Below are positions 32,845 to 43,799 of a DNA stretch of 64,000 nucleotides, in pieces. The notes under the pieces were generated by a model. That model had not been told where the DNA came from, did not search any database, and saw nothing but the letters and a program-made list of their open reading frames with translations. The first letter of the stretch is position 1. The number at the start of each line of letters is the position of its first letter. Source of the DNA: Hygrocybe punicea (lineage: Eukaryota; Basidiomycota; Agaricomycetes; Agaricales; Hygrophoraceae). The stretch lies in contig OY744464.1 of assembly GCA_963556145.1 (NCBI GenBank), forward strand, positions 3,968,001-4,032,000, read 5' to 3'. The position numbers and the translations under genes were made by a program.

Positions 32845-33814
32845 GCGCTGTGACTCATCAAAAAGGGTGTATGTTGGTTGTTGGCGTGGGTTTCTGGAGA
32901 TGGTGAGGGCTTAAATGATGTAGAGGACCAGGCTTGCTTCTGGGGACAACTGCAAGTCTGTGGACACAAATGGTGGCCAAATTGGGGCCAAATGGGGGCA
33001 AGTGTGCTGGGACACATTGAAAACAGCATGTGGACATGTTTGCCTGCTTGGAAACCATGGAAACGATGAGGATGGGTGTACCTAGGGGTGCACATGCAAC
33101 AGCCATTGCAATGCATGCATTTTCCCTCTGTTTCATGGCTTTGTTCTTGTGTGTTTCGTGAGTGACGTGCAAGTGGCGTTGTTTGTTGGTTGTGGTCACT
33201 GGGGCCATTTTGGGGCTTTCCAGGCCCGGTTTTTCAACTGGAATTGGTTGGGCGTGGCATTCCAAGTGCATTGGGTTGTAAAACAAGTGTGGAGGGGTCA
33301 AGTTAATGCAGTATGGAGATGGCATGAACGGGTGGGGATGTTGAACTCCATGTGACATGGATGTGACAGCATGACAAAGTAACAAAGTTGCCGAGTTTTG
33401 CGGCCTCAAAGGTGCAACTGGCACTAGACAATAAAACTGAGCTGTGGAAGACATTGGGGAGGACCTGGGCAATAGCTGGGAAGTGGAATATACTGGAGAA
33501 TGCTGCCGATGGTGGCACAACTGGCCGAGCCACTGAGTGAAATGTGGTAAAAGTACTGGAAATGGAGCTGAAACCTTTTGAATCCCTCGCGGTGGGCTCC
33601 AGAATGATACACAGAGAGAGGGTCTCAGTGTAGGGTGTGAGGACTGATCCAAGGGAGGTCTTGAGCTCCTAGAGATGAGGTGAAAGGGAATCCAATCCTC
33701 TTTTTGTACTTGTTGTGCTACAATAAGTACATAACAAAAACTAACTTATAAAAATGGTAAAATATCACCAAATATCGCCAATTGGAGCTCAGACACACAG
33801 CATGCATATCACCA
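32845..33814 (-). mobile_element. Remnant of Ty3/gypsy C: LTR and 5' internal region
   Basis: Minus orientation. The LTR is 33605-33814 (about 210 bp, TGATATGCATGC to GTGTATCA), followed by TTCTGGAGCCCACCGCGAGG, a primer-binding-site-like sequence. The internal region to 32845 keeps an open but featureless frame of 264 codons (minus, 33652-32858) that runs out of the LTR and shows no gag motif. It is split by the family B solo LTR. Confidence 0.6.
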
Positions 33815-35686
33815 TCAAAACCATACCTGGCATAACACCCACCCTACTCATGTCCCTATTTGGCAACCAAAGAGCATCCTCACCCTTACCTACCCCCGAA
33901 TGAAAAATCCATGGTCTGCGCTTCGCTACTGTCATCACTACATCAAAAGCTCCCCCTGAGATACCCTATATATAAACCCCTGTCTCATCATCAACCATAC
34001 CCAACACATTTTGATGACTCCCCATACCAAGTACAACTCCACCACCTTCCCACTGTCTCTATGCAAAACTCATCAAAACTTCCAGCTTGTGTCCACCATG
34101 TTTCTCCTACCTTTTCCCATCCCTCTGTTTCTTTCCCATCTTTTTCTGGACAAATTCCCATTTCCTTTGATCCCAGTCTTGGACCTCCTTTGCTAGACCC
34201 CAGTGGAGTAGACTAGTTCTTTTTGATCAGTCTTTTGGTCTGTTTTCCCCTTTCCTTTCTGTTTCCTCTTTGCTTTTGGGTCTTTGATAGTGAGGAGGGC
34301 GTTGCTATGAGGAAGAGAGTGGTAGTGAGTGTCCAGTCACATGATGAGGCTCCCATGGTTCATTGTAGATAGTCCCCTGTTTGGCAGTAGTTCCCAATCA
34401 AGTCTTCCTTGCCAGCTCCTCTGTGAGACTCTCCAGCTAGCCCTCAGAGAGGTACCTCCATACCTCTCCACCATGCAATCATCAACTGATCATTTTTGTT
34501 TCAAGCTGCTATTACGTGGGGCAAAGTGATGCTAGTGGGCATGGGCTCTCATAATGTACTTCTCCTCTCTGCTGCCACCCTTTGAGATGTTGACATCCAT
34601 GGCTCATTCCAATATGCAAACACCTACCCCACTGCCCTCACCCTTCTCACCTCTAGCGAACTTCAGGACAGGCACCAGGACCAGGACCAGGACCCACACA
34701 GGAGCAGCACTAGCACCAGTAATGCTTAGTAGTAGCCTAGTAATCATTTATTAAAACTAAAATTTTATTCATAAAAGTAATAGAATAAGTGAAATTAAGT
34801 AGATGGACTTCTTAATTCTACTTAATCACTTAACTACTTAAAAGCCTTAATTTCTGAAATAAGTCAGATTAAGTCAGATTAAGTAAACCCATGTTTTCCT
34901 GATGCTCTTAATTTTGATTTTAAGATGAGTTAAGATTCAATAACCAATAGATTTGCAAACAGCTGTAACTGGGTGACTTCCCACAGCATTTAAATATGTT
35001 TTCAACATAAACGGGGTGCCAGTCAGAGCTGGAACCCTAGCTGAGTCAGCTTCTTGCTGCTGGCCTAATTTGTTCAGTGTCAGTTGAATCTGGTTGAGAC
35101 GTTAGAATTTGACAAGCCAAGACTTGGCAAAGGCACAATCAGGTTGTTCTGAGTGGGGCAGATCTCCAAAATTAATGCAGAAATAAATTTAATCTAGAAG
35201 GAGGGGTACCCCTCCTTCCAGATTGTGGATTTATTTCACAGTTTCAGGACAACAGAGCTTGAAGTTTTTTCCATGGTCTTAGTGGCCATTCAGCTTTGTT
35301 GATACATATGGTGATAATCTATGTTTTTAGATTATTTAAATGCTATAGGAAGTCACCTACTATTGATTAGACTGTGTCATCTCTGAAGTAAAATTGGCCA
35401 TAGTTGCTTCCAGAGTTCATGATGTGATAGGATGGATTGTGTGAATTGTTTTTTTTACAAGTGGGTGCCTTTCCATAAGAATAAATATATTCTGGGGAAT
35501 AAACATGGTTCCAGTCAGGGTTGGAAGCGCTATAAGTCAAAGGTAACATAGCATGAATCAAAGGTAACGTGGGAACAAGAAGTAACAGGCTGAAGGTTGG
35601 CAAATATTGAATCTGGTTACTTTGGCAGGTCGGATCTTGAAAACATATCTTGTATTCTATTCAGAGGGGTACAGATTTTGTGTTTA
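33815..35686. other. Gene-free stretch
   Basis: No recognised gene or element boundary. Pyrimidine-rich around 33900-34200. A hairpin lies at 35180-35238 with the perfect 22-bp palindrome GAAGGAGGGGTA... at 35197-35218. Confidence 0.4.
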
Positions 35687-35718
35687 CAGTGTTCAATGGC
35701 TCCTTTGAACACTACCGG

Positions 35719-36514
35719 TGTCAGAGGGTCCTTGACCCTCTGAGGCCGTAAACTCAATATCTCATGAATCTGCTTGAACCCGACATCTCTAGCAATCCAC
35801 GCTCAAACCCAACATAACCCGACGCATACCAACTAGCATGGCCACTCGTGTACAGGGTTGGTCCACCTCCTAAACTCACGGAATCCCAATTATCGTAGAT
35901 GGATCTCATTGGACTGGAATCCCGACATCGGACTTATCCAATTCATGCTTAATGTCTCCCTTATGGAGATACATGAAAGTATTTTACATCTTTTTCATGG
36001 ATTTTACTTCTCCCTCTCATTTCCTGTCATCGTCGCGTTGCAACCCTCTTCTCATTTCTCCATTTCTTACCCCCTTTGTTCTCTCTCATCGGCCGAGGAC
36101 TCTCATCCGAATCTAGATAGAGATTTTTGTAGTATAAAAACGGTGCCCAAGCGCCGTGTCAAAATGAGAAACCAGTTCCCCCATTTCCTCTCTCTGAGAA
36201 TCAGTCTCTCAGTAAAATCTATCGCTCATACAGCTCATCAGATTCCTCGATGCTCTCTCGACACTCTCCCCATCATTCTACCATCCTTATTCCTATATTC
36301 CTTGTCACCCGACACCCAACCCACCATACCCGACATCATCAGCCTCAATGGCTTAGACCAGTTTCAATAGTTATTAGTAGTTTTACTCGGCAGCTTTTTA
36401 CTCTTAGTTTCTTATCATTTCTCTGAAGCTTGCTAAACTATTCCCAGTCACTTCTATGCTGACATCCCCAGGTTAGGATCATTATTCCACAGCCACCCCG
36501 ACCTCGCCATTACA
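35719..36514 (+). repeat. Solo LTR, family A copy 3 (796 bp)
   Basis: Starts TGTCAGAGGGTCC, ends CGCCATTACA, flanked by CCGG on both sides (35715-35718, 36515-36518). It is inserted near one end of the Tc1-like MITE copy 2. Confidence 0.85.
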
Positions 36515-36632
36515 CCGGTCCTTTGAACACCCTAATATAATTGGTTCTGTACTGATTTCTACTGCTAAAAAGTGTTCTAATTCCTTCAGTGCATCATCTG
36601 AACCCATCTGGATAATGATTTTTAATCAGAAC

Positions 36633-36853
36633 TATTGGAATATATAGTTGCAGTGGTTGTTGACCACTAAGTTATTTTATGTGGAATGAATTATATTTAC
36701 CTCTCTCTGAGAGGGCTTTTATACTACTAGCTAAATCTACTAGAAGTTTCTTGTGGTGAGTAGAATACATGCTGCACTTCATCAGACAGGTGTGTTTGAG
36801 TTCCAGGGTCACGTGATATGGATTACTAATCCTTTCCACTACTATTCCCAACA
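36633..36853 (-). repeat. 3' LTR of the copia element
   Basis: 221 bp; matches the 5' LTR at 42071-42290 except for a small difference near GCACTTCA and some substitutions. Its outer end is TATTGGAA where the 5' copy has TGTTGGAA. Confidence 0.85.
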
Positions 36854-36856
36854 CTC

Positions 36857-38614
36857 CCCCTTGGTCAAATACTCTTTGACTCGTTCCAGGTCATGGTAAA
36901 CATTGTCCATGTATTCTGTTATGTGTTCCACTCTTTCCAGTTCCTCTCTGGTCAATAGACCAAGTTCGGCTGTGAACTTTGCATGAAGCAGGCGAGGTAA
37001 CCCTTTTGTAAATATGTCCACTGGATTTTCTTTGGAAGGAATATACATGACTTTGAGAATACCAGACACAATGTGATCTCATAGGAAATGTAGATTGATA
37101 TCTATGTGCTTCATCTGCACATGGAATTCCAGGTTGTGTGATATAGCAATCGCAGCCTGATTTTTGGATCATAAAATCAATGTCTCATCCAACCGTAGGT
37201 CCAATTCCTTCAATAAATTTCTATGCCAGATTAGCCGTTTCATGGCATGAGTAGCAGCAACATATTCCACTTCGGCCATCCACAACGCAATTGTGCTTTG
37301 CTTCTTCAAGCTCCAAGCCACAGCTCCCCCTGCAATCATGAACACATATCCGCTAATGGATTTCCAGTGTGGGTTGGATCCCCAATCAGCATCAATGTAA
37401 TGAATGGTCTCCATTGTAGTCCACTGGTCCTTTCTGCCATACGTTAGTTCATAATCCATCATTCCCTTTAGGTAGTGGAATATCCTTTTAAGTGCTGTCC
37501 AGTGTTCTGGACTCAGGTTCCGTGTGAATTGCACAATGGTTACAGTTGCATACATGATATCAGGTCTTGTTGCATGCACAGCATACAAGAGCTCTCCGAC
37601 TCATGTCACATACTCAATCGAGGTGCGTTTCCACTCACTCTCGTCGGTTTTGGTTTCGTTTATTTGTAGGATCACATTCTGATCCATCGGGGTTGATACC
37701 AGTTTGGCATCCTTCATTCTGGCCTTCATGAGGATCTTCTGGATATAGCAGCTTTGTGATAGGGTGACTTTCTGTTGTTGGTGGTCTCATTTGATATGGA
37801 TTCCGAGCAGTAATGTTGGCTTTCCAATGACCATTACAGTGTATTTTTCCTTCAGCTGGTTGATTACCTGCTGATTCGTCGCTCAGTTGTTTGCGTAAGC
37901 CATGAGGTTGTCGACCCATATGAGTACGATGGAAAAGTTTTCACCTTCCTGATAGTAGTACATGCAGTAGTTGGTCTGCAATCTCGTATAATGAAATTCC
38001 TTCATCGTGTTATCGAAATCCATGTTCCATACATTTCCGGCTTGCCTGAGACCATATATGGGGCATATGAGGCGGCAAACCCGTCCAGTTCCATCCTCAA
38101 ATTCTGCCAGCTGCTTCATGTACAGCTCCTCCTTCACCCATCCATTAAGGTATGTGCCTTTGATATCCATCTGCTGGATATCCCAATCCTTGACTACGGA
38201 ATATGCGAGCAACGCCCATAACATCTCAAACCGCATCACAGGAGCGAATGTTCCAGTTTCGCTGAAATCCACTCCAGGCTTCTGCGAGAACCCCTGGGCT
38301 ACTAACCGGGCCTTGTGCCTAGCGATTGTGCCCATCTCATCATGTTTCTGGTGGAAAACCCACTTGCTTCCGATGGCTTCCTGCCCCTCCAGTAAGTCTA
38401 TGAGTTTCCAAATGCCCATTTCTTGTAGCTGATCAAATTTCTCTTTCATCGCTACCTTCCAGTTCTCCCAATCTATGGCTTCCCTGGCTTCCTTTAAATC
38501 CCATGGGTCCTTGTTGGTGAGACTGCTGTCCTGCTGCATTGCACTCAAGAACACATATGCTATGGTTGTTTCCACACTAACTTTTTCCTTTTGTTTTGCT
38601 GCAGATGATTCCAT
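36857..38614 (-). pseudogene. Copia reverse transcriptase and RNase H
   Basis: In minus-strand order: NWKVAMKEKFDQLQEMGIWK, AIGSKWVFHQKHDE, RHKARLVAQGFSQKPGVDF, FAPVMRFEMLWALLAYSVV, DWDIQQMDIKGTYLNGWV, CRLICPIYGLRQAGNVWN and VLIWVDNLMAYAN, all canonical copia RT landmarks. The catalytic YVDD box reads WVDN, so it is dead. The region from about 37640 to 37880 is frame-shifted. RNase H follows: YAVHATRPDIMYATVTIV, LKRIFHYLKGMMDYELTY, HYIDADWGSNPHWKSISGYV, VAWSLKKQSTIALWMAEVEY, then YIPSKENPVDIFTKGLPR. The frame breaks once more near 37070-37170. The order and content match intact basidiomycete copia elements. Confidence 0.87.
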
Positions 38615-38999
38615 TGGTCTCCATACATCAAGTGGTTCGCATATCTCACGTTGTGTTGGTTGTGCACATGGGTTGTTTAACTGTCAGTAGTCACGGTCGA
38701 CTCCTTGGGTTGCTCTCAGTGGGTATGTTATTTCATTTTCCGGTCTGTGAATGGCCCTTTCCAGTGCCATTACAGTGGGTTCCGGTGGTTCCGGAGTTTG
38801 TGAGTCATCAGATTCACTCTGCTCCCCCTCAAATTGCAAACCCAGTAAGTCAGATACAATCTGGACTTCCTGCAATGCCCCATCCTCATGAAATGCAACA
38901 TTCCATGATGTTTTAACAGCCCACATTGCGGCATCGTAGTATCAGATAGCCTTCTGCAACTCCACAAATCCTACAAACTTCATCTTAGCTGATCGCAGT

Positions 39000-40435
39000 G
39001 CCAGCTTCAATCATTTTCTGCCTTGATATAAGACCCAAACATCACATCCAAACTCCCGGAAATGCGATACATCTGGCTTCTTGCCAGTCCAGGCTTCATA
39101 CAGAGTCATTCCATCTAGAGCCTTGGTGGGGGATCGGTTTTGAATGTATGCTGCATGTGCAACGGCTTCCAGCCAAAGGAATGCGGGCAGGTTTTTAGCA
39201 ATCAACATCATGTGGGCTAACTCCAGTAATGTGCGATTAAATCTTTCCGCCGTTCCATGTTGTGAGGGTGAGTAAGGGGCCATTGTTTCAATGACAATTC
39301 CCTTCTCCACTGCCCATCTCCCAACTTCCTTGTTGATGAGTTCCTTTCCATTATCAAAGCACAAATATTTAGGGTTTCAATTGAACTTCTTCTCAATTGT
39401 GTTAACGTAAGCCTTGATGTGTTCCATCACCTGGCTTTTCCATTTCATGAATAAAGTGGTTATGGTGCATGTCGCATTGTCCATGAATGAGATATAGTAT
39501 CTCAATCCTCCGATGGACTCTACGCATGCTGGGCCCCAGATGTCGCTCAAAGTCCACTCTCCAGCGACTTTGGATCATCCATCAGCCTCTTTCGGAAATG
39601 GCTGGATGGCTTGCTTCACCTGAATGCAAGCCTCACAGGTTCAGGAAGGGACACTCCCTTCATCAATTTCTAGACCCGTGACTAACCCCTTTCTCTGCAG
39701 GGTCTTGAGTCTGCTTATTCTGATGTGTCCGTACAGGTGGTGCCATTTGTCCCAAGACATTTTCTTCAGCATGGCTACGTTTGCCTTTTCCGGCGTGTGG
39801 GATTGCGCTTGGGCATTCAAACGGTATAGTCGTCCATCTTTCCAGCCTGTTCTGACAAGTTTATTCTCCTTTGTATAGAGCCTGCATATTCCATTGTTCC
39901 ATTGTGGAAGTTAACCCATCTGCCACTTTCATCAAATCGGCTCAGCGATAGTAGCGAGTTCCATGACTCTGGTACATGTAGTACGTCTCGTAGCTGGTGC
40001 TGTATGTCCTTTCCATCTACTGTGAAGTATAAGACAACGGTTCCACAACCAAGAGCTCAAGTGGCTACCTTTCCTAGTCCTTGAATGATAGCTTTGTCCA
40101 GAGTTTTATACATGATGAATGTGTTTCAGGAATTGCTGATGTGACTTGTCATTCCAGAATCCAATAACCAATCATAGTCTGAATTGTTATCTGTATTCAC
40201 TGCGTATGCTACATCCTGTAACATATTATTGACATTGTCTGCAGCTTGATTCCATTGGTTCCATTGGTTTCCACCCTTTCTGGTGCCCTTTCCTTTCCCT
40301 TTCAGGCCTTGCCCTTCCTTTCCGCCACCTTTAGACCAGCAGTCCTTCACCACATGTCCCTTTTTGTGGCAGTTGAAGCATTCTGTCTCGGAATTGGCCA
40401 CTTTCTGCTTTCCATTACCCTTTCCGTCACACTTT
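39000..40435 (-). pseudogene. Copia protease, integrase and gag zinc-knuckle part
   Basis: From right to left on the minus strand: the gag zinc knuckle CFNCHKKGHVVKDCW (CCHC intact), a K/G-rich linker, the protease site DYDWLLDSGMTSHISN (DSG active site), pre-integrase sequence, and integrase YLCFDNGKELINKEVGRW, GIVIETMAPYSPSQHGTAER, FNRTLLELAHMMLIAKNLPA, LWLEAVAHAAYIQNRSPTKA and GMTLYEAWTGKKPDVSHF. The SPSQHGTAER context of the catalytic Glu is kept. Stops occur at about 40120 and 39378 and in between. It continues to the right, in frame, beyond the inserted family A LTR. Confidence 0.83.
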
Positions 40436-40439
40436 CCGG

Positions 40440-41319
40440 TGTAGAGGGTCGACGTCCCTCTGAGTCCGTATCATCGATATATCACGAATCCGGACCAACC
40501 CGATGCCGCCATTCAACTTGCATTCAAACCCGACGTGACGTGACGTGACGTGACGTGACCGATGTAACCCAACACATGCCGCTTTGTGACAGCCGCTTTT
40601 GGGCTAAATCCGGCAGCCTCAAACGCCTCGGAGTTCCAATTCCAGGAGATGGATCTCTTCGGACTCAATCCCCGACTTCAGATTTACTTTATTTATGCAT
40701 CCCCTCGTCCTTTCAGAGATATGTAGGACTTTCTAGATCTTTTCCTTGCATATTCGTTTTCCCCTCCATTTCTTGTCTTCGTTGCTTTGCAACCCCCCTT
40801 TCCACATCCCCATTCCAACCTTTCTTTGTAGCTTACCATCGGCCAAAGTAGACATGTCCAAAAGTAGATTACTGTTTCCTGTACTATAAAAACGGTCCCC
40901 GACGACCGTACAAAATAAGATACCCTTAGTCCCCGTTTCCCTCATAGTCAGAATCCTTTTAATCCCTTCAAATGCTCGTCCACGTAGACCCTTAGCCTTT
41001 TTGTAGTTCACTTCGTTGTCTTTATCGCTGTTCCCGTATATTTGTTCATCGTTTCCGACCCAACCCAACCCGACCCGACCCGCCGTACCCAACATCGTCA
41101 GCATCGTCGGGTTCTTCATTATTTGTCCGTTTTCACTCCGTTCATCACCGGATTCGTCATTATTTCTTTAGTTTTACATGGTGGCTTACATCTTTACTTC
41201 CATTTCTATTTTACTACTACTCCCGACACTGACTTATCCACCGTCACTTCTATGCTGACACCCTCTGGTTAGGATCATTTCTATTATAGTTCCGAAGCCA
41301 CCAAGAACCCGCATCTACA
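40440..41319 (+). repeat. Solo LTR, family A copy 2 (880 bp), inside copia gag
   Basis: Starts TGTAGAGGGTCGACGTCC and ends CCCGCATCTACA, with CCGG on both sides (40436-40439, 41320-41323). If the insert and one CCGG are ignored, the gag frame passes from RFTG to KCDGKGNG without a shift, so the interruption is precise. Confidence 0.88.
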
Positions 41320-41323
41320 CCGG

Positions 41324-41987
41324 TGAACCTCCCGTGCCTAGCGACATTGTTAGGATCTCCGCTGCGCTCATGGCACCTGTGGTCTTCCTCTAATAGGATT
41401 GCGACTAGCTCGTGTGATGTCAGTGACGTTCTGTCCTTCTTCGAGCCTAAATACGCCAATGTATACAAGTCCCAACTTTGCAGTAAAGAGGATACAAGTA
41501 TCATCACAAAGTCTTCATCAGAAACGAGGCTTCCCATCAAGTGGAGTTCCTCCTGCAGTTTCGGGAGCTTTGATATGTGCTCAATTAGGTTGAATCCTTC
41601 TTCAGCAATCAACCGGTACAGTGCGCATCGTGTCACTAATATTCCAAGCTCCCCCCTGGATTCCTTTACCAAGGTTAGCTGCTTCCACATCTCACTCGCC
41701 GTGTGTGCACCAATGATATGTATCATTTCCGCGTCGCCAATTGCGAGCTTGATCTGTGTCCTCATCTTGGCATCTCCATTGCACCATTTCTTCATTGCCT
41801 CGGATTCCACTGATGTTGGATGGGAAGTGTCTGCCGGGACAGGGGCCTTTGATTCTGCATCGATGTATGTCTCTAACCCAAGATCCTGAAGCACAGCTAA
41901 CATCCATCTCTTCCATGGCATCCAATTGTTTCCCTTCAATAACTCGATCCAGTATGATCCCAATGTGTGCATGACTTCATCTGTCAT
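41324..41987 (-). pseudogene. Copia gag, N-terminal part
   Basis: About 220 residues open on the minus strand from the ATG at 41987: GSYWIELLKGNNWMPWKRWM, then MKKWCNGDAKMRTQIKLAIG, ASEMWKQLTLVKESRG, HISKLPKLQEELHLMGS and HELVAILLEEDHRC. This is the UBN2/retrotrans_gag type of copia gag (W-x-x-W near the start, then helical segments). This part has no internal stop, unlike pol, but it is cut off by the LTR insertion. Confidence 0.82.
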
Positions 41988-42070
41988 AGTCAGCTAGTAT
42001 ACGAGGTGGTAATGCGATGTTCGGAGGTGCATGATCATGTTTCCATTAAAGCCATTCAGGGCTCATAACC

Positions 42071-42290
42071 TGTTGGAATATATAGTTGCAGTGGTTGTTG
42101 ACCACTAAGTTATTTTATGTGGAATGAATTATATTTACCTCTCTCTGAGAGGGCTTTTATACTACTAGCTAAATCTACTAGAAGTTTCTTGTGGTGAGTA
42201 GAATACATGCTGCACTTCAGCATTATTCTTCGGACAAGTGTGTTTGAGTTCCAGGGCCACGTGATATGGATTACTAATCCTTTTCGCGAC
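42071..42290 (-). repeat. 5' LTR of the copia element, larger part
   Basis: Matches the 3' LTR; the last 20 bp of the LTR (43341-43360, including the repeated target) lie beyond the hAT-like insertion. Confidence 0.85.
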
Positions 42291-43340
42291 TACACACCTA
42301 AACAGGCTCAGTGCTGAAACCGGGATTTAGTTCAGTTCCATGACTTAGTCACATGGGAGTACTGATCTAATACTATGGATGTTATGATAAATCAGTACTG
42401 AGCCTCCACCCCTGGTTCAGTACTGGTCGACTGCTGGTGGCTCACTTGCCCAGTTTCAATTTATATTACATTTTTATTTATTTATTTTCCATATTACGGA
42501 TAAATGGCATACATATTATTTATTATTCTGGGGCCATTTATACAGTACATTTTGCTACCGCCATCGTGCTGCTACTGCTGCCACCACTACTTACAGCTAC
42601 CATCGCTGCCACCTTGCCACTGCTGTTACCGTTGCCGTGCTGGTCATCTGCGTTGCCGTTGTTGTGATGTCTGTGGTTGTGGTTATCACTGCCATTGTTG
42701 TTGTTGTTGGCGCCATTGTTGTTGTTGTTGGTGCCATTGTTGTTGTTGTCGCCATTGTTGTCGTGCTGAGAGGAGAGGCAGGTGGGAGATGATGAAGCGG
42801 TATTGATGTCGAGGTGGTGGAGAGAAGTTGAACTGTAGACAAACAAGACCAAAGTAAAGATATGGAATTTTGCCGTGGTAAGCAACAAACAATGCCAAAG
42901 GAAAGACTTAAGAGAATTTTGCCAAGTAACAACAGGACATGCTTCATATTGGATTTATGACATAGGCTTTTAGAGAGCCCTAGAGAACTAATGATAAACA
43001 GATGTTTATATCTGCTTATAAAAGCTAGGAAGACTCAGTTAAGGCAGCAGGGGCTCAAAAACTCAGATTTAACACTACAGTGAATTCCAAGGCCAAATCC
43101 TGAGGCCTGATCCAGTGCTGAGTCGAGAACCGATCAGCCCCTGGTTCATATCACTTAACTGTCATTAGGGAAGGCCCAGAATGAACCGAGCAAAGGGCTA
43201 ATTACTGACTGAGGCCCAGGCCTGAGCCGTGCCTGTGAACTGAGGCAGCATTCGTCTGGGATCGAATTTGTGCCACGTCACCCATGTTTGACCAAAATGT
43301 CTGTAGCCCTAATCTAGTACTATGACCAATTGGCCGTGTA
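42291..43340. mobile_element. hAT-like element in the copia 5' LTR, 1,050 bp
   Basis: Flanks TTCGCGAC (42283-42290) and TTCGGCGAC (43341-43349) are an 8-bp target duplication with one extra G. Ends TACACACC and, in reverse, TACACGGC are weakly inverted. The other copia LTR shows the uninterrupted sequence, which proves the insertion. The interior has a GTT/CCATTG simple repeat (about 42650-42770) and no transposase. Confidence 0.7.
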
Positions 43341-43676
43341 TTCGGCGACTATTCCCAACAAGAACCACTAATAAGATTAGAAACTGAATATTCACAAAGC
43401 AGGGAGAAATCTGATCACTCCTTTGAACACTAATGTTTTGATAATAAAACATTCAAATATGAACAGATTTCTTTGAAAATAGAGGTCTTTAAATAAATAT
43501 ATGAGCAACTTTCTGTCTACTCAGATTTTGTTCAAGATAATTTGGCTACTTGTGGCATTTTAGGTTAATTTTTGTGTTCAAAGGAGCTGTATATAGTCTG
43601 CTTTTGGAAACGGAGTCTAAATACTTTTCCGGGGTCTTTGCGGTATTGGAATTGTGTCCCACGATAAGGTGAAAAT

Positions 43677-43703
43677 AGGCCTATGTAACAGGCCTGTGGA
43701 GAC
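43677..43703 (+). repeat. Left terminal inverted repeat of the DUF6729 transposon
   Basis: Starts AGGCCTATGTAACAGG. The partner, read in reverse, starts AGGCCTATGTCCCAAG; both end CTGTGGAGAC. Four mismatches in 27. Confidence 0.85.
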
Positions 43704-43799
43704 CTTAGTCTTAATCCGGACTAAGGACATGCACCGCCACCAGGACAATGACTAAGCATACATGAGGCTCACTCATATCGCTCGTTTGCTCGTCTCTTC

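Larger units (their letters stand above)
36633..43360 (-). mobile_element. Ty1/copia retrotransposon with both LTRs, decayed and twice interrupted
   Basis: Minus-strand element with the 5-bp target duplication AGAAC (36628-36632, 43361-43365). The 3' LTR is 36633-36853 (221 bp); the 5' LTR is 42071-42290 plus 43341-43360, split by a hAT-like element. LTR ends are TGTTGGGAATA and TATTCCAACA. Next to the 5' LTR is GGTTATGAGCCCTG, the expected primer-binding-site position. Gene order gag, protease, integrase, RT, RNase H is that of Ty1/copia. Stops and frame shifts occur throughout. Confidence 0.9.
35687..43588. mobile_element. Tc1/mariner-like MITE, copy 2, split by nested insertions
   Basis: Reads CAGTGTTCAATGGCTCC at the left after TTTA. 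Its sequence resumes after each insertion: 36515-36632, then 43361-43588. These joined pieces match copy 1 (27535-27890) in reverse over its whole length (TTCAGTGCATCATCTGAACC, TGAATATTCACAAAGCA and TGTTCAAGATAAT are shared). The right end (GTGTTCAAAGGAGCTG) is eroded. Inserts: solo LTR 35719-36514 and copia 36633-43360. Confidence 0.75.

Noticed and set aside
32858..33652. 264-codon minus-strand frame as a host gene
   Set aside because: It starts inside an LTR and crosses the primer-binding-site-like sequence of gypsy C, so it is retrotransposon leader, with no gag motif.
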